The notes under the pieces: generated by a model | Database searches by the model: none | Seen by the model: only the letters and a program-made list of their open reading frames with translations | What the model was told of the DNA's origin: nothing | Origin: Streptosporangium roseum DSM 43021 | Lineage (GTDB): Bacteria; Actinomycetota; Actinomycetes; Streptosporangiales; Streptosporangiaceae | NCBI RefSeq assembly: GCF_000024865.1 | Contig: NC_013595.1 | Span: 8,184,001 to 8,248,000, forward strand | DNA: 64,000 nucleotides | Direction of reading: 5' to 3' | Made by a program: the position numbers and the translations under genes | In this document: piece after piece, positions 43,018-52,073 of the stretch | Layout of the letters: every line of letters begins with the position of its first letter | Position numbering within the stretch: position 1 is the first letter of the stretch

Positions 43018-43950
43018 TCAGGGCATGAGCGCCGGCTCCAGGAGGCGCAGCCTGCCCGCCTCGGTGTCGAGCTGGGCCCTGACCCCGATCGGGTAGGTCT
43101 GCATCGAGATGCCGTGCCCGATGTCCGCTCCGGCGAGGACCGGCACTCCGAGATCGCTCAGCCGCTCCACCAGCATGCGCTCGACGTCGCGCGGCTCGCC
43201 GCAGTTGGTGAACGTGCCGAGCAGGATCCCGGCCACGCCGTCGCTGTAGGTGGCCCGGCGGAGCTGGGTGATGTAGCGGTCCATCCGGAACAGCTCCTCG
43301 TCCACGTCCTCAAGGAAGAGGATCGCCCCCCGGGCGGGCAGCGAGGTGTCGGTGCCGATCGAGGCGGCCAGCAGCGTGGCCGTGCCGCCCAGCGTGTGGC
43401 CCTCCGCGACGCCGGGGACGACGGTCCTGGCGTCGGGGAAGACCAGCTCGGTCACCGTCTCCGGGTGAAACAGCAGCTTCATCAGCTCGTCGAAGTCGTA
43501 CTCACCCGGTCCCTGGTAGAAGCCGTCGCAGGCGACCATCGGCCCGAACAGCGACGCCCAGCCCAGCTTGACCGCGATCGCCTCCAGCAGCGCGGTCACG
43601 TCGGAGTAGCCCACCACGACCTTCGGCCTGGCCGCGTCGATCTTCGACCAGTCGACCAGCTCCAGCGTGCGCTGCATGCCGTACCCGCCGCCGGCGCAGA
43701 AGACCGCGTCGAAGGCCGGGTCGCCGAGCGCCCTGGTCAGGTCGCCCGCCCGCAGGAGGTCGTCGCCCGCCAGGTAGTCGTACTCGGTCCCGCCGGCCCG
43801 GGAGGAGGCGAACACCTCGGGTTTGAGGCCGCTCTCCTCCATCGCCACCAGACCGCGGTCCAGGTTGGCCTGGTTGGGCGGGCTGCTCGCGGCGATGACG
43901 GCGACGCGGGCGCCGGGTCGCAGGGCGGACGGACGGAGGAAAGCGGTCAT
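43018..43950 (-). CDS. LD-carboxypeptidase (peptidase S66)
   Basis: A 310-residue S66-family enzyme: GARVAVIAASSPPNQANLDRGL at the start, FCAGGGYGMQRTLELVDW, and VVVGYSDVTALL with the nucleophile Ser near residue 115; FLEDVDEELFRMDRY and AGADIGHG provide the Glu and His of the triad. S66 enzymes cleave the L,D-bond of tetrapeptides in cell-wall recycling, and some hydrolyse microcin C-type toxins. No signal peptide, so cytoplasmic. It is the last gene of the peptide transport operon, 25 bp after the ATPase gene, which suits processing of imported muropeptides. Confidence 0.92.
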   Translation of the reverse strand: MTAFLRPSALRPGARVAVIAASSPPNQANLDRGLVAMEESGLKPEVFASSRAGGTEYDYLAGDDLLRAGDLTRALGDPAFDAVFCAGGGYGMQRTLELVDWSKIDAARPKVVVGYSDVTALLEAIAVKLGWASLFGPMVACDGFYQGPGEYDFDELMKLLFHPETVTELVFPDARTVVPGVAEGHTLGGTATLLAASIGTDTSLPARGAILFLEDVDEELFRMDRYITQLRRATYSDGVAGILLGTFTNCGEPRDVERMLVERLSDLGVPVLAGADIGHGISMQTYPIGVRAQLDTEAGRLRLLEPALMP

Positions 43951-43975
43951 CGGAGGGCTCCTTCGGTGGGCGGGT

Positions 43976-44929
43976 TCAGTGGACGAGATGGCAGGCGGCG
44001 AGGCTGGACCTCGACGGATCGCCGGTCAGGACGGGCAGGTCGTGGCTGTCGCACAGCGTGTCCTGACCGGCCGCTCTGAGCGGGCACCGGGGGTGGAAGC
44101 GGCAGCCGCCGGGGACGGCGGCCGGGTCCGGCGGCTCGCCGGTGAGCAGCACGGGCTGCTCGCCCGAGTCGGGCAGCACCGACAGCAGCGCCCTGGTGTA
44201 GGGGTGTTTGGGACGTAGCAGGACCTCTTCGACCGTGCCGGTCTCGACGATCCTGCCGAGGTACATGACCGCGACCCTGTCTGCGATGTTCCAGGCCAGG
44301 CCGAGGTCGTGGCTGACGACCAATGCGGACAGGCCGAGCGAGTCGCGCAGCTCCAGGATCAGCTTGAGGATCTCGCCCCTGACGGAGGCGTCGAGCGAGG
44401 CCACCGGCTCGTCGGCGACGATGACCGAGGGTTCGAGCGCGAGCGCCCCCGCGATGACGACGCGCTGCTGCTGGCCGCCGGACATCTCGTGCGGGAAGCG
44501 CCCCGCGAACTCCTCGGGCGGCCGCAGCCCGGCTTTGGCCAGCGCGGCGTGCACCCGTTCGCCGAGCCGATCGGTCAGCCCGTGCAGCCGGGGCCCCTCG
44601 GCGACGGCGTCGAAGACGTTCTGCCTGGGGTTGAGCGCGCCGCCCGGGTCCTGCAGGACGAGCTGGGTGTGGCGGCGGTAGGCCTTCAGCGCGGCGGCGG
44701 AGTATCCGAGGGGCTCGCCGTCGCCCAGCACCTGGCCGCCGGTCGGTTTGACCAGCCCGACCAGGGCTCTGGCCAGCGTGGACTTGCCGCACCCCGACTC
44801 GCCGACGAGCGCGACGATCTCGCCCCGCCGTACCTGCAGGTTCACCCCGTCGACGGCGCGCGCGGGCGCGGCGCCCCTGCGCGGCGGGTAGGTGACCATC
44901 AGGTCGCGGACTTCCAGCACGGGTTTCAC
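43976..44929 (-). CDS. Peptide ABC transporter ATPase (DppF/OppF-type)
   Basis: A 317-residue ATPase: Walker A GESGCGKST, Q-loop LVLQDPGGALNP, signature MSGGQQQR, Walker B VIVADEPVASLD, H-loop SHD. The C-terminal oligopeptide-transport extension has PYTRALLSVLP and a Cys-containing segment (GGCRFHPRCP). The GTG start at 44929 overlaps the preceding stop (GTGA). It forms the ATPase pair with the next gene to drive the two permeases. Confidence 0.94.
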   Translation of the reverse strand: MKPVLEVRDLMVTYPPRRGAAPARAVDGVNLQVRRGEIVALVGESGCGKSTLARALVGLVKPTGGQVLGDGEPLGYSAAALKAYRRHTQLVLQDPGGALNPRQNVFDAVAEGPRLHGLTDRLGERVHAALAKAGLRPPEEFAGRFPHEMSGGQQQRVVIAGALALEPSVIVADEPVASLDASVRGEILKLILELRDSLGLSALVVSHDLGLAWNIADRVAVMYLGRIVETGTVEEVLLRPKHPYTRALLSVLPDSGEQPVLLTGEPPDPAAVPGGCRFHPRCPLRAAGQDTLCDSHDLPVLTGDPSRSSLAACHLVH

Positions 44930-46035
44930 GTCCCGCTCCCTTCCAGCACGCGCAGGCACGCGGCCTCGCGCAACGGACCGCTCGGCCACAGCTCCACGGT
45001 CTCGGTACGGCAGGCCGCCACGGCCTCGGAGCAGCGCGGCTCGAAGGCGCAGCCCCTGCTCTCGCTGAGCCTGGCCAGCTCGGGCGGCGTGGGCGGGTCG
45101 CCGGGCAGCCCGGCGGGCGCGAGCCGTGAGGCCGGGTCGCCGATCGTCGGGAAGGCCCGGCCGAGCGCCCGCGTGTACGGGTGCCGCGGCTCGGCGATGA
45201 GCTGCCTGGACGGGCCGATCTCGGCGATCTGCCCCGCGTACATGACGGCCAGCCGCTCGCACATGTGCGACAGCACCGACAGGTCATGGCTGATCATGAT
45301 GACGCCGATGCCCGACTCGCGTACCAGCTCGCCGAGCAGCTCCAGCACCTGCGCCTGGACCATGACGTCGAGCGCGGTGGTCGGCTCGTCGGCGATGATC
45401 AGGTCGGGCCGGCAGGCCAGCGACATTGCGATCATGATGCGCTGGCGCTGGCCGCCGGAGAACTCGTGCGGGTAGGAGCCCGAGCGCCGCGACGGCACGC
45501 CGACGCTGTCGAGCAGCTCGGCCGCCCGCCTGCGTGCCGCCCTCTGCCCGACCTTCTCGTGCAGCAGGATGGGCTCGCAGATCTGCTCGCCGACCGTGCG
45601 CACCGGGTTGAGCGCGCTCATCGCGCCCTGGAACACCACGGAGGCCGCCGACCAGCGCACCGCGCGCAGCCGCGCCCACCTGGCGGTCAGCAGGTCCTCG
45701 CCCTCGAACAGCACCTCGCCGCTCACCTGGGCGGAGGGGGCCAGCAGCCGCAGCAGGCCGAGCGCCATCGTGGACTTGCCCGAGCCCGACTCCCCCGCGA
45801 CGCCGAGGGTCTGGCCGCGGTCGAGGATGAAGCTCACGCCGCGTACGGCGGGCACGGCGCGCTCGCCGTTGCGGTAGGTCACCCGCAGGTCGCGCACGTC
45901 GAGCATCGGGGTCCCGGGCCGCTCCTCCGGTGCCGGGGCCTGCCCGCTCGCCGCCACGGGCGCCTCCGGCGCCTGGACCTGTCCCCTCGCCGCCACGGAC
46001 GCCTCCGGCGCCCGGGTCCGGTCCCTCGCCGTCAT
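44926..46035 (-). CDS. Peptide ABC transporter ATPase (DppD/OppD-type)
   Basis: A 369-residue ATPase: Walker A GESGSGKST, VVFQGAMSALNPVRTVG, signature FSGGQRQR, Walker B LIIADEPTTALD, SHDLSVLSHMCE, and the C-terminal PYTRALGRAF and CAFEPRC region. About 40 residues of Ala/Pro/Gly-rich repeats (APEAPVAASGQAPAPE) precede the domain, an unusual N-terminal extension. ATG 46035 overlaps the permease stop (ATGA), which decides the start. Confidence 0.94.
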   Translation of the reverse strand: MTARDRTRAPEASVAARGQVQAPEAPVAASGQAPAPEERPGTPMLDVRDLRVTYRNGERAVPAVRGVSFILDRGQTLGVAGESGSGKSTMALGLLRLLAPSAQVSGEVLFEGEDLLTARWARLRAVRWSAASVVFQGAMSALNPVRTVGEQICEPILLHEKVGQRAARRRAAELLDSVGVPSRRSGSYPHEFSGGQRQRIMIAMSLACRPDLIIADEPTTALDVMVQAQVLELLGELVRESGIGVIMISHDLSVLSHMCERLAVMYAGQIAEIGPSRQLIAEPRHPYTRALGRAFPTIGDPASRLAPAGLPGDPPTPPELARLSESRGCAFEPRCSEAVAACRTETVELWPSGPLREAACLRVLEGSGT

Positions 46036-46931
46036 CGGCCCACCATCCTCGGGTTGAGCACGTGCTCGACGGCCCGGCCGACGAGCGTGAAGCCGAGCAC
46101 GACGATGAGGATCGCGATGCCCGGCGGTATCAGGTACCACCACGCGCCCGCGGTGACCGCGCCGCCCGCGAAAGCCGCCTGGAGCATCGAGCCCCAGGTC
46201 ACGCTGGTCGGGTCACCGAGGCCGAGGAAGGTCAGCGTGGCCTCCGACAGGATCGCCGAGGCGACGGTGAGCGTGCTGGAGACCAGGATCAGCGGCATGA
46301 CGTTGGGCAGCACGTGCCTGATCATGATCTGGGTGTTGCCCGCGCCCAGCGCCCTGGCCCGCTCGATGAAGGGTCTCGCCTCGACGGCGAGCGTCTGGGC
46401 GCGCACGAGGCGGGCGGTGGCGGTCCACGAGGTGACCGCGATGGCGATCGTGATCGACGCCGCGCCCTGGCCGAGCACGGCCGACAGCGAGATGGCCAGC
46501 GGCAGGCTGGGCAGCGCGATGAACCAGTCGGTCACGTGCATCAGGCCCTGGCCGACCCGGCCCTGGTAGTGCCCGGCCAGCAGGCCGACCGTGCTGCCGA
46601 GGACCACGGTGAGCGCGGTGGCGATGATGCCGATGCTGAGCGACTCACGCGCGCCCCAGATGACCAGCAGCAGGACCGAGCGGCCCGCCTGGTCGGTGCC
46701 GAGCGGGTAGCCGTCGACGGGCGGGGAGAGCTGCGGGCCGTCCACCCTGATCACGTTGAGCTGGTCGTCGCCGATGAACAGCGGCGCGGCCAGGGCCAGC
46801 GCGCCGAAGGCGACGAGCAGGCCGAGTCCGGCCAGGCCGGCGGGCCGCCTGGCGTAGGCGCGGCAGAACCGGCCGAACGCGTGGTGGCGTGGGACCTCGA
46901 CCGCGGCCGGGGCGTGCGTGGCGGCGGTCAC
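46032..46931 (-). CDS. Peptide ABC transporter permease (DppC-type)
   Basis: A 299-residue inner-membrane permease with the DppC layout: short N-terminus, first helix LAGLGLLVAFGALALAAPLFI, periplasmic GYPLGTDQAGRSVLLLVIWGAR and the EAA coupling loop near RARALGAGNTQIMIRHVLPNV. Ends VLNPRMVGR as usual for the family. It overlaps the downstream ATPase start by four bases. Confidence 0.94.
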   Translation of the reverse strand: MTAATHAPAAVEVPRHHAFGRFCRAYARRPAGLAGLGLLVAFGALALAAPLFIGDDQLNVIRVDGPQLSPPVDGYPLGTDQAGRSVLLLVIWGARESLSIGIIATALTVVLGSTVGLLAGHYQGRVGQGLMHVTDWFIALPSLPLAISLSAVLGQGAASITIAIAVTSWTATARLVRAQTLAVEARPFIERARALGAGNTQIMIRHVLPNVMPLILVSSTLTVASAILSEATLTFLGLGDPTSVTWGSMLQAAFAGGAVTAGAWWYLIPPGIAILIVVLGFTLVGRAVEHVLNPRMVGR

Positions 46932-46956
46932 CGGACACCGCCCGGGGGAAGGCGCT

Positions 46957-47997
46957 TCATTGGGCTCGCACTCTCGGGTCGAGGAAGCGGTAGACCACGT
47001 CCGCCAGAAGGTTCATGATGATCACACTCGCGCTGAAGACGATGAAGGTGCCCTGGAGCAGGGGCAGGTCGGGGATCTTGAGCGCCTCGTAGGTCAGGTA
47101 GCCGAGGCCGGGCCAGGAGTAGACGGCCTCGACCGTGATCGCCCCGCTGACCAGCACGCCGAGATGCATGAAGATCATCGTGACCGAGGGCAGCAGCGCG
47201 TTCGGCACCGCGTGGCGCCGCCGTACGGCGTCGTCGGTCAGGCCCTTGGCCTTGGCGGTCAGCAGGTAGGGGCTGCCCATCTCGTCGATGATCGAGGTGC
47301 GCATCACCGTGACGTACTGGGCGAAGACCACCAGCACCATGGTCAGGCAGGGCAGCACGAGGTGCCTGGCCACGTCGACGACGTGGGTCCAGCCCTCCTG
47401 CGGCAGCGCGGGGTCGCTCATCCCGCCCGCGGGGAGCAGGCTCGGGATCGGGCCGACACCCACGCTGAAGGCGACCAGCAGGATCATGCCGAGCCAGAAC
47501 GTCGGCACCGACCACAGCGTGAGCGAGGTGCCGGAGGCGATCCGGTCGAACAGGCTGCCGTGCCGCCAGCCGCTGCGGATGCCCAGCCACAGGCCGAGCG
47601 CGATCGACAGGAGCGCGGCCGTGCCCATGAGGAGCAGGGTCGGCCCGAGCCGGTCGGCCACCAGCGACGAGACCGACTGCTGGAACTGCCAGGAGTAACC
47701 GAGCTCGCCCTTGAGCGTGTCGCCGACGAAGGTGAGGAAGCGCTCCCAGACCGGGTCGTCCAGGCCGAGCTGGACCCGGATCTGGGCGAGCTGGGCCTCG
47801 CTCGTGGGGCGACCCCTGGTCAGGGTGCGGACCGGGTCGGCCGGCATCAGGCTGAAGATCACGAAGCCGATGACCAGTGTGACGAAGAAGCTCACCAGCG
47901 CCGCGACCAGCTTCGAGCCCAGGTAGGGCAGGAAGCCCGACCGCTTGACCCCCTGCCCCCTGACCTTGGCCGGGCCCGCGGCGGTGAGACTACTCAC
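46957..47997 (-). CDS. Peptide ABC transporter permease (DppB-type)
   Basis: A 346-residue permease: first helix LVAALVSFFVTLVIGFVIFSLMPADPV, the conserved LGLDDPVWERF loop, EAA loop LTAKAKGLTDDAVRRRHAVPNALLP, and end DVVYRFLDPRVRA. It is partner of the DppC-type permease 25 bp downstream and overlaps the end of the binding-protein gene by 8 bases. Confidence 0.94.
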   Translation of the reverse strand: MSSLTAAGPAKVRGQGVKRSGFLPYLGSKLVAALVSFFVTLVIGFVIFSLMPADPVRTLTRGRPTSEAQLAQIRVQLGLDDPVWERFLTFVGDTLKGELGYSWQFQQSVSSLVADRLGPTLLLMGTAALLSIALGLWLGIRSGWRHGSLFDRIASGTSLTLWSVPTFWLGMILLVAFSVGVGPIPSLLPAGGMSDPALPQEGWTHVVDVARHLVLPCLTMVLVVFAQYVTVMRTSIIDEMGSPYLLTAKAKGLTDDAVRRRHAVPNALLPSVTMIFMHLGVLVSGAITVEAVYSWPGLGYLTYEALKIPDLPLLQGTFIVFSASVIIMNLLADVVYRFLDPRVRAQ

Positions 47998-49870
47998 GGT
48001 CGCCCGCGCCCGAGCGGCGCCTGAGCACGATCCCGCCGCCGACGAGCGCGAGGAGCAGGACGCCCGCGCCGACCCACAGCTGGCCGCCGCCGCTCTCCTC
48101 CCCGGCCGAGGCGGCGGCCGGCTTGGCGGCGGGCGGCGCGGCCTTGAGGTAGCTCCAGAACGCGGTCTGCGCCGGGTACATGCCCTGCGCGTCCGGCTGC
48201 CCGGTGATCAGGCCGGTCACGGTGTCGGTGCGGGCGACGTCGAGGGTGTTGGCGTAGAAGTGGATCTGGTCGACGTCGGCCTTGTACAGGATGTCCTGCA
48301 TCTCGGCGACGACCTTGGCCCGCTCGTCCTGGTCGAACGTGGTGAGCTGCTTCTTGAACAGCTCGTCGTAGGCCTCGTCGCAGAAGAAGGCGTCGGTGTT
48401 GCCGCCGGTGCCGTCGTCCTTGGGCAGCGTGGCGCAGGTCTGGATGCCGAGCAGGTAGGTCGGGTCGGGGCCGGTGGTCCAGCCGTCCATCAGCAGGTCC
48501 CAGTCGCCCTTGGCCAGGTCGCTGTTGAGCGCGCTCATGCTCAGCGTCTGGATCTTGAGCTTGATCCCGATCGTCTCCAGCCAGCCCTTGAGGTAGGTGG
48601 AGATGCCCGCGTCGGCCGTGTCGTCGGAGTGGATGCCGAGGCGCAGCTCCAGCGGCCTGCCGCTCTTGGGGTCGACGCGGACGCCGTCGGCGCCCTTGGT
48701 GTAGCCGGCGTCGTCGAGGATCTTGCCGGCCTGGGCGAGGTCGAACGGCGTCTCCTGGCCCGCGGCCGGCTTCCAGCTCCACTGCGGCCAGGCCGGGGGC
48801 AGGTAGCCGGAGCCGGCCACGCCCATGCCGTCGAGCACCTTGGTGACCAGCGTCTTCCTGTCGGTGGCCAGCGAGATCGCGCGGCGCAGCACCGGGTCGC
48901 CGAGCGCGGGATGGCCGGTGCCGATCTTCTTGCCGGTGCGGGTGCGGGCGTTGTGGTTGACCTCGACACCGGTCCAGCCGTTGCCGACCTCCTGGGCGGT
49001 CAGCAGGCTCTTGTCCGCCTGCAGCGCCTTGAACTGGGTCGGGTTCACGGCGTTGATGTAGTCCAGCTGGCCGCTGCGCAGCGCGGCGACGGCGGCGTCG
49101 GTCGACTTGAAGCTCTGCTGGATCATGTGGTCGAAGCCGGGCCTGCCGAGGATGAAGTCCTTGTTGGCGTCGAACTTCGCGTACTGCTCGGGCTTGTAGT
49201 CCGTGAGCGTCCACGGGCCGTAGCCGACGACGGGGAAGGTGTCGTTCTTGGCGTCCTTGAGGTTCTTGGCCCGCGGCTCCCAGATGTGCTTCGGCACGAT
49301 CGGGATGCCGCTGATCGGGATGCTCACGTAGACGACGTTGGCCTGCGGCGCCTTGGTCTTGATGACCAGCGTCGTAGGGTCGGTCGCGGTGACGGACTCG
49401 AAGTTGCCGACCAGCGAGCCGTTGGCGGTGCCCGCGACCGTGTCGGTCATGATCAGGTTGAGGGTCCAGGCGGCGTCCTCAGCCGTGATCGGCTTGCCGT
49501 CGCTCCACTTCAGACCGTCCTTGAGCTTGAAGGTCCAGGTGAGCTTGTCCTCCGACGGCGTCCACGACTCGGCCAGGTACGGGCCCGGCTTGCCGTTCTC
49601 GTCCAGCGAGTTCAGCGTGGGGTAGATCGAGCCGAAGATGTCCAGGGCGCCGTTGAAGAAGGCGAGGAACGGGTTGAGCGTGTCGACGCCCGCGCCCGAC
49701 ATCTTCACCCGCAGCGTGGTCTCCTGCGACGCGGACACGGACGCGTCCGGCGCGGCGGCTGCGGCGGCTGCGGCGGCTGCGGCGCCGAAGGTGGTGGCAG
49801 CGGCCACCAGTGAACCGCTCAGCGCGCAAGCGGCAAGGGCCAGCCTGCGCCGCGAGTTGCCTGTCCCCAT
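47990..49870 (-). CDS. Peptide ABC transporter binding protein with C-terminal membrane anchor
   Basis: A 626-residue SBP_bac_5 solute-binding protein. The N-terminal signal (RRRLALAACALSGSLVAAATTFGAAA) runs into a poly-Ala tract and has a Cys but no good lipobox. Family motifs: LNPFLAFFNGALDI, LAESWTPSEDKLTWTFKLKDGLKWSDGKPITAEDAAW. Unlike most Gram-positive binding proteins it ends with an Ala/Gly-rich stalk, a transmembrane helix (LWVGAGVLLLALVGGGIVL) and a basic tail, so it is probably tethered at the C-terminus. ATG 49870 has AGGAGA six bases upstream. First gene of the operon. Confidence 0.92.
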   Translation of the reverse strand: MGTGNSRRRLALAACALSGSLVAAATTFGAAAAAAAAAAAPDASVSASQETTLRVKMSGAGVDTLNPFLAFFNGALDIFGSIYPTLNSLDENGKPGPYLAESWTPSEDKLTWTFKLKDGLKWSDGKPITAEDAAWTLNLIMTDTVAGTANGSLVGNFESVTATDPTTLVIKTKAPQANVVYVSIPISGIPIVPKHIWEPRAKNLKDAKNDTFPVVGYGPWTLTDYKPEQYAKFDANKDFILGRPGFDHMIQQSFKSTDAAVAALRSGQLDYINAVNPTQFKALQADKSLLTAQEVGNGWTGVEVNHNARTRTGKKIGTGHPALGDPVLRRAISLATDRKTLVTKVLDGMGVAGSGYLPPAWPQWSWKPAAGQETPFDLAQAGKILDDAGYTKGADGVRVDPKSGRPLELRLGIHSDDTADAGISTYLKGWLETIGIKLKIQTLSMSALNSDLAKGDWDLLMDGWTTGPDPTYLLGIQTCATLPKDDGTGGNTDAFFCDEAYDELFKKQLTTFDQDERAKVVAEMQDILYKADVDQIHFYANTLDVARTDTVTGLITGQPDAQGMYPAQTAFWSYLKAAPPAAKPAAASAGEESGGGQLWVGAGVLLLALVGGGIVLRRRSGAGDRE

Positions 49871-50081
49871 TGATGTCTCCTGGTCGTTCGGCATGCGTGT
49901 GTGAACGAATGCTGACGATCAGTGGGCACGCCCCCAAGAACCGTGAACGCTTTACGACCTGAGCATCGAAAATCGTGATGCTCCCGCTCCACGCCTCCGC
50001 CTGCCCCTACCTTGGGCCGGGGGACGGATGCCCGGAGCCGATCGTGGAACGTCGCGGGGACGGGACGGGACGGTGCCGGAC

Positions 50082-50105
50082 CACGCCGGGCCGGCTCCCG
50101 GCGTG
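50082..50105 (-). terminator. Hairpin downstream of the PL8 lyase gene
   Basis: A perfect 9-bp stem CACGCCGGG with CCCGGCGTG and a 6-base loop, 4 bases past the PL8 stop codon. Confidence 0.75.
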
Positions 50106-50108
50106 AGG

Positions 50109-52019
50109 TCACGGCTCCCGGGTCAGTGCGAGCCCGGCCGCGCCGTGCCGGGCGGTGAGGGTGACGCCACTGCGGTGACAGCGGACCGACTGCAGCTCGG
50201 GCGTGTTCGACAGCACGGTGACGCCCGGGGCGACGGACCGCTCGGCGGTGGCCGTCCGGTCCGCGTCGGGCAGGACCAGACAGGCGTAGGAGGCGCCGTC
50301 CGGCCGTGCGCCGTGGTCGAACCCGATGGAAAACACCTCCGCCGACAGCGGCTCGGCGGAACCGGTCCTGGTGACGTCCGACCAGCTGCCGGTACGGCGC
50401 TCCGTCCAGGCTGACAGGGCCCCGTGGCCGGCCAGCGGCACGTACCCGATGCGTCCGTGGTGGACGTAACGGGGACGGTCCGGGTCCGGCCCCGCCGTCA
50501 CCGGCCCCTCCGCCAGCCGCTGGTCGATCGTGGTGACCACCGGATGCTCGGACGACGGCGCGGTGATTCCGGCGCCGAGCGCGACGAACAGGTCGTCGAA
50601 GCAGAACCACGCCTTCCAGCCGTCCGTGATCCGGTCCGTCCCCTCCAGGCGCATCACGGCGATGCCGTGACGGCCGTCGGACCAGCCGCCGACGTCCTCG
50701 GAAGCGCCGTGCCGGTGGTTGGGGCGGGGGAAGAGTCCCGCCGGGTCGCGGAGCCACTCGGCGGTGACGCCCGGGAGCCGGGACCAGTCCCACAGCGGGA
50801 TGACGGCCCGGTAGCCGTCCTGCGGATCGTCACCGACCCGGATCGCGGCGACGCCGTCGCCGAGGTGGCGGCCCCGGAGGTTCTCACCGTTCATGCTCTC
50901 GGTGGGAGCGGTCCGGGTGGACGACATGCGCACCGACACCGACCAGGTGGGCCGCCGGTGCACGAGGTAGTCCGAGCGGGGGTAGTACCGGCAGCCGACC
51001 AGGCCGCCGGCGGATCGCCCGGCCCCGGCTTCGCCCCCGGCACCGGCATCAGCTCCGGCACCGGCTCCGGCCTCAGCACCGGTTCCGGTTCCAGCACCGG
51101 CTTCGGCTTCGGCACCGGTTCCGGTTCCAGCACCGGCTTCGGCACCGGCACCGGCCAGGCGCGCGTCGAACGCGGCGAGCTCGTCCCGCCTGGGCGCGCC
51201 CGCCGCCAGCAGCCTGCGGAGCGCGGGCCGCAGCTCGCCGGCGGCACGGTGCGCGGCGGCGCGGGTGATGTTGCGTCCCATGGTGGTGAAGTCGAACCCG
51301 TCTCCGTGCACCGCCCACTGCTGGCCGTCCAGCAGGAAGTCGGTGAGCAGCCGGACCCCGGGCGCGCCGAAGGCCCACGGGCTGCCGTGCACCACGTAGA
51401 CCCACAGGGCCAGGTCCGCGGCCAGCGCGGAGCCGTAGCCGCCGGAGTACAGCTGCGCGCCGTGCTGGTGGAAGCTGAGGTCGTCCTGGATCCCCTCGCC
51501 GTCGGTCACCCGCAGGACCTCCGACATCCGGGCGACGGCCGAGGCGACCAGCTCGCCGTCGTCCGTCAGGAGCCCGTGCCGCAGCACGATCCCCTGGGTC
51601 CAGACGAGGTTCTGGCCGGTCATCTCGACGGGACCGGCGCACCCGGCGAGCCAGTCTCCCCACCGCGCGCGCTGCCGCGCGTCGAGCGCGCCGGCCATCA
51701 GGAGGAGCGCGTCGCCGGCCAGCCGGGGCGCCCCGATCTCGTTGAACCACCAGTTGTCGCTACGCGGGCCGCGGCGTCGCCAGGCGTCGAGGGCGCTCAG
51801 CGCCGCGGTCCGGTGCTCCCCCGACAGCGCCAGGCGCAGTGCGCGCGCCACGTGCTCCACCGGCCGGAAGGCCAGGGCGTCCCGGTCGGTGTAGTCGATG
51901 TCCGGCCATGTGCCGTCAGCCGCCAGCTCGCCGGTGAGACGTGCCGTCTCGGCCGGATCGACGGGGTGGTCCAGGAGTTCGTGCCGCAGGCGGTCCCGTA
52001 CCGCCGCCAGATCGCGCAT
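50109..52019 (-). CDS. Polysaccharide lyase family 8 protein, cytoplasmic
   Basis: A 636-residue PL8 (hyaluronate/chondroitin/xanthan-type) lyase that should cleave uronate polysaccharides by beta-elimination. Residues 80-200 contain NWWFNEIGAPR, TGQNLVW with Asn137, and SFHQHGAQLYSGGYG with His186 and Tyr195; the spacing matches the Asn/His/Tyr triad of this family. The beta-sandwich part has NGENLRGRHLGDG and PLWDWSRLPGVT. It has no signal peptide, unlike most PL8 enzymes, and is shorter. Residues about 286-341 are a Gly/Ala/Glu/Thr repeat insert between the helical and beta domains. Downstream is the peptide transporter, probably a separate unit because of the hairpin. Confidence 0.9.
   Translation of the reverse strand: MRDLAAVRDRLRHELLDHPVDPAETARLTGELAADGTWPDIDYTDRDALAFRPVEHVARALRLALSGEHRTAALSALDAWRRRGPRSDNWWFNEIGAPRLAGDALLLMAGALDARQRARWGDWLAGCAGPVEMTGQNLVWTQGIVLRHGLLTDDGELVASAVARMSEVLRVTDGEGIQDDLSFHQHGAQLYSGGYGSALAADLALWVYVVHGSPWAFGAPGVRLLTDFLLDGQQWAVHGDGFDFTTMGRNITRAAAHRAAGELRPALRRLLAAGAPRRDELAAFDARLAGAGAEAGAGTGTGAEAEAGAGTGTGAEAGAGAGADAGAGGEAGAGRSAGGLVGCRYYPRSDYLVHRRPTWSVSVRMSSTRTAPTESMNGENLRGRHLGDGVAAIRVGDDPQDGYRAVIPLWDWSRLPGVTAEWLRDPAGLFPRPNHRHGASEDVGGWSDGRHGIAVMRLEGTDRITDGWKAWFCFDDLFVALGAGITAPSSEHPVVTTIDQRLAEGPVTAGPDPDRPRYVHHGRIGYVPLAGHGALSAWTERRTGSWSDVTRTGSAEPLSAEVFSIGFDHGARPDGASYACLVLPDADRTATAERSVAPGVTVLSNTPELQSVRCHRSGVTLTARHGAAGLALTREP
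50990..51165 (-). repeat. GC-rich repeats coding the Gly/Ala insert of the PL8 gene
   Basis: Short units such as GGTTCCGGTTCCAGCACCGGC recur in tandem, coding AGAEAGAGTGTG-type peptide. Reading frame is kept. Confidence 0.85.
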
Positions 52020-52073
52020 GCCCGATATCCTCCCCCCGCACTCCGTGCGTTAAGTGTCGGAGGGCTCTGATAC

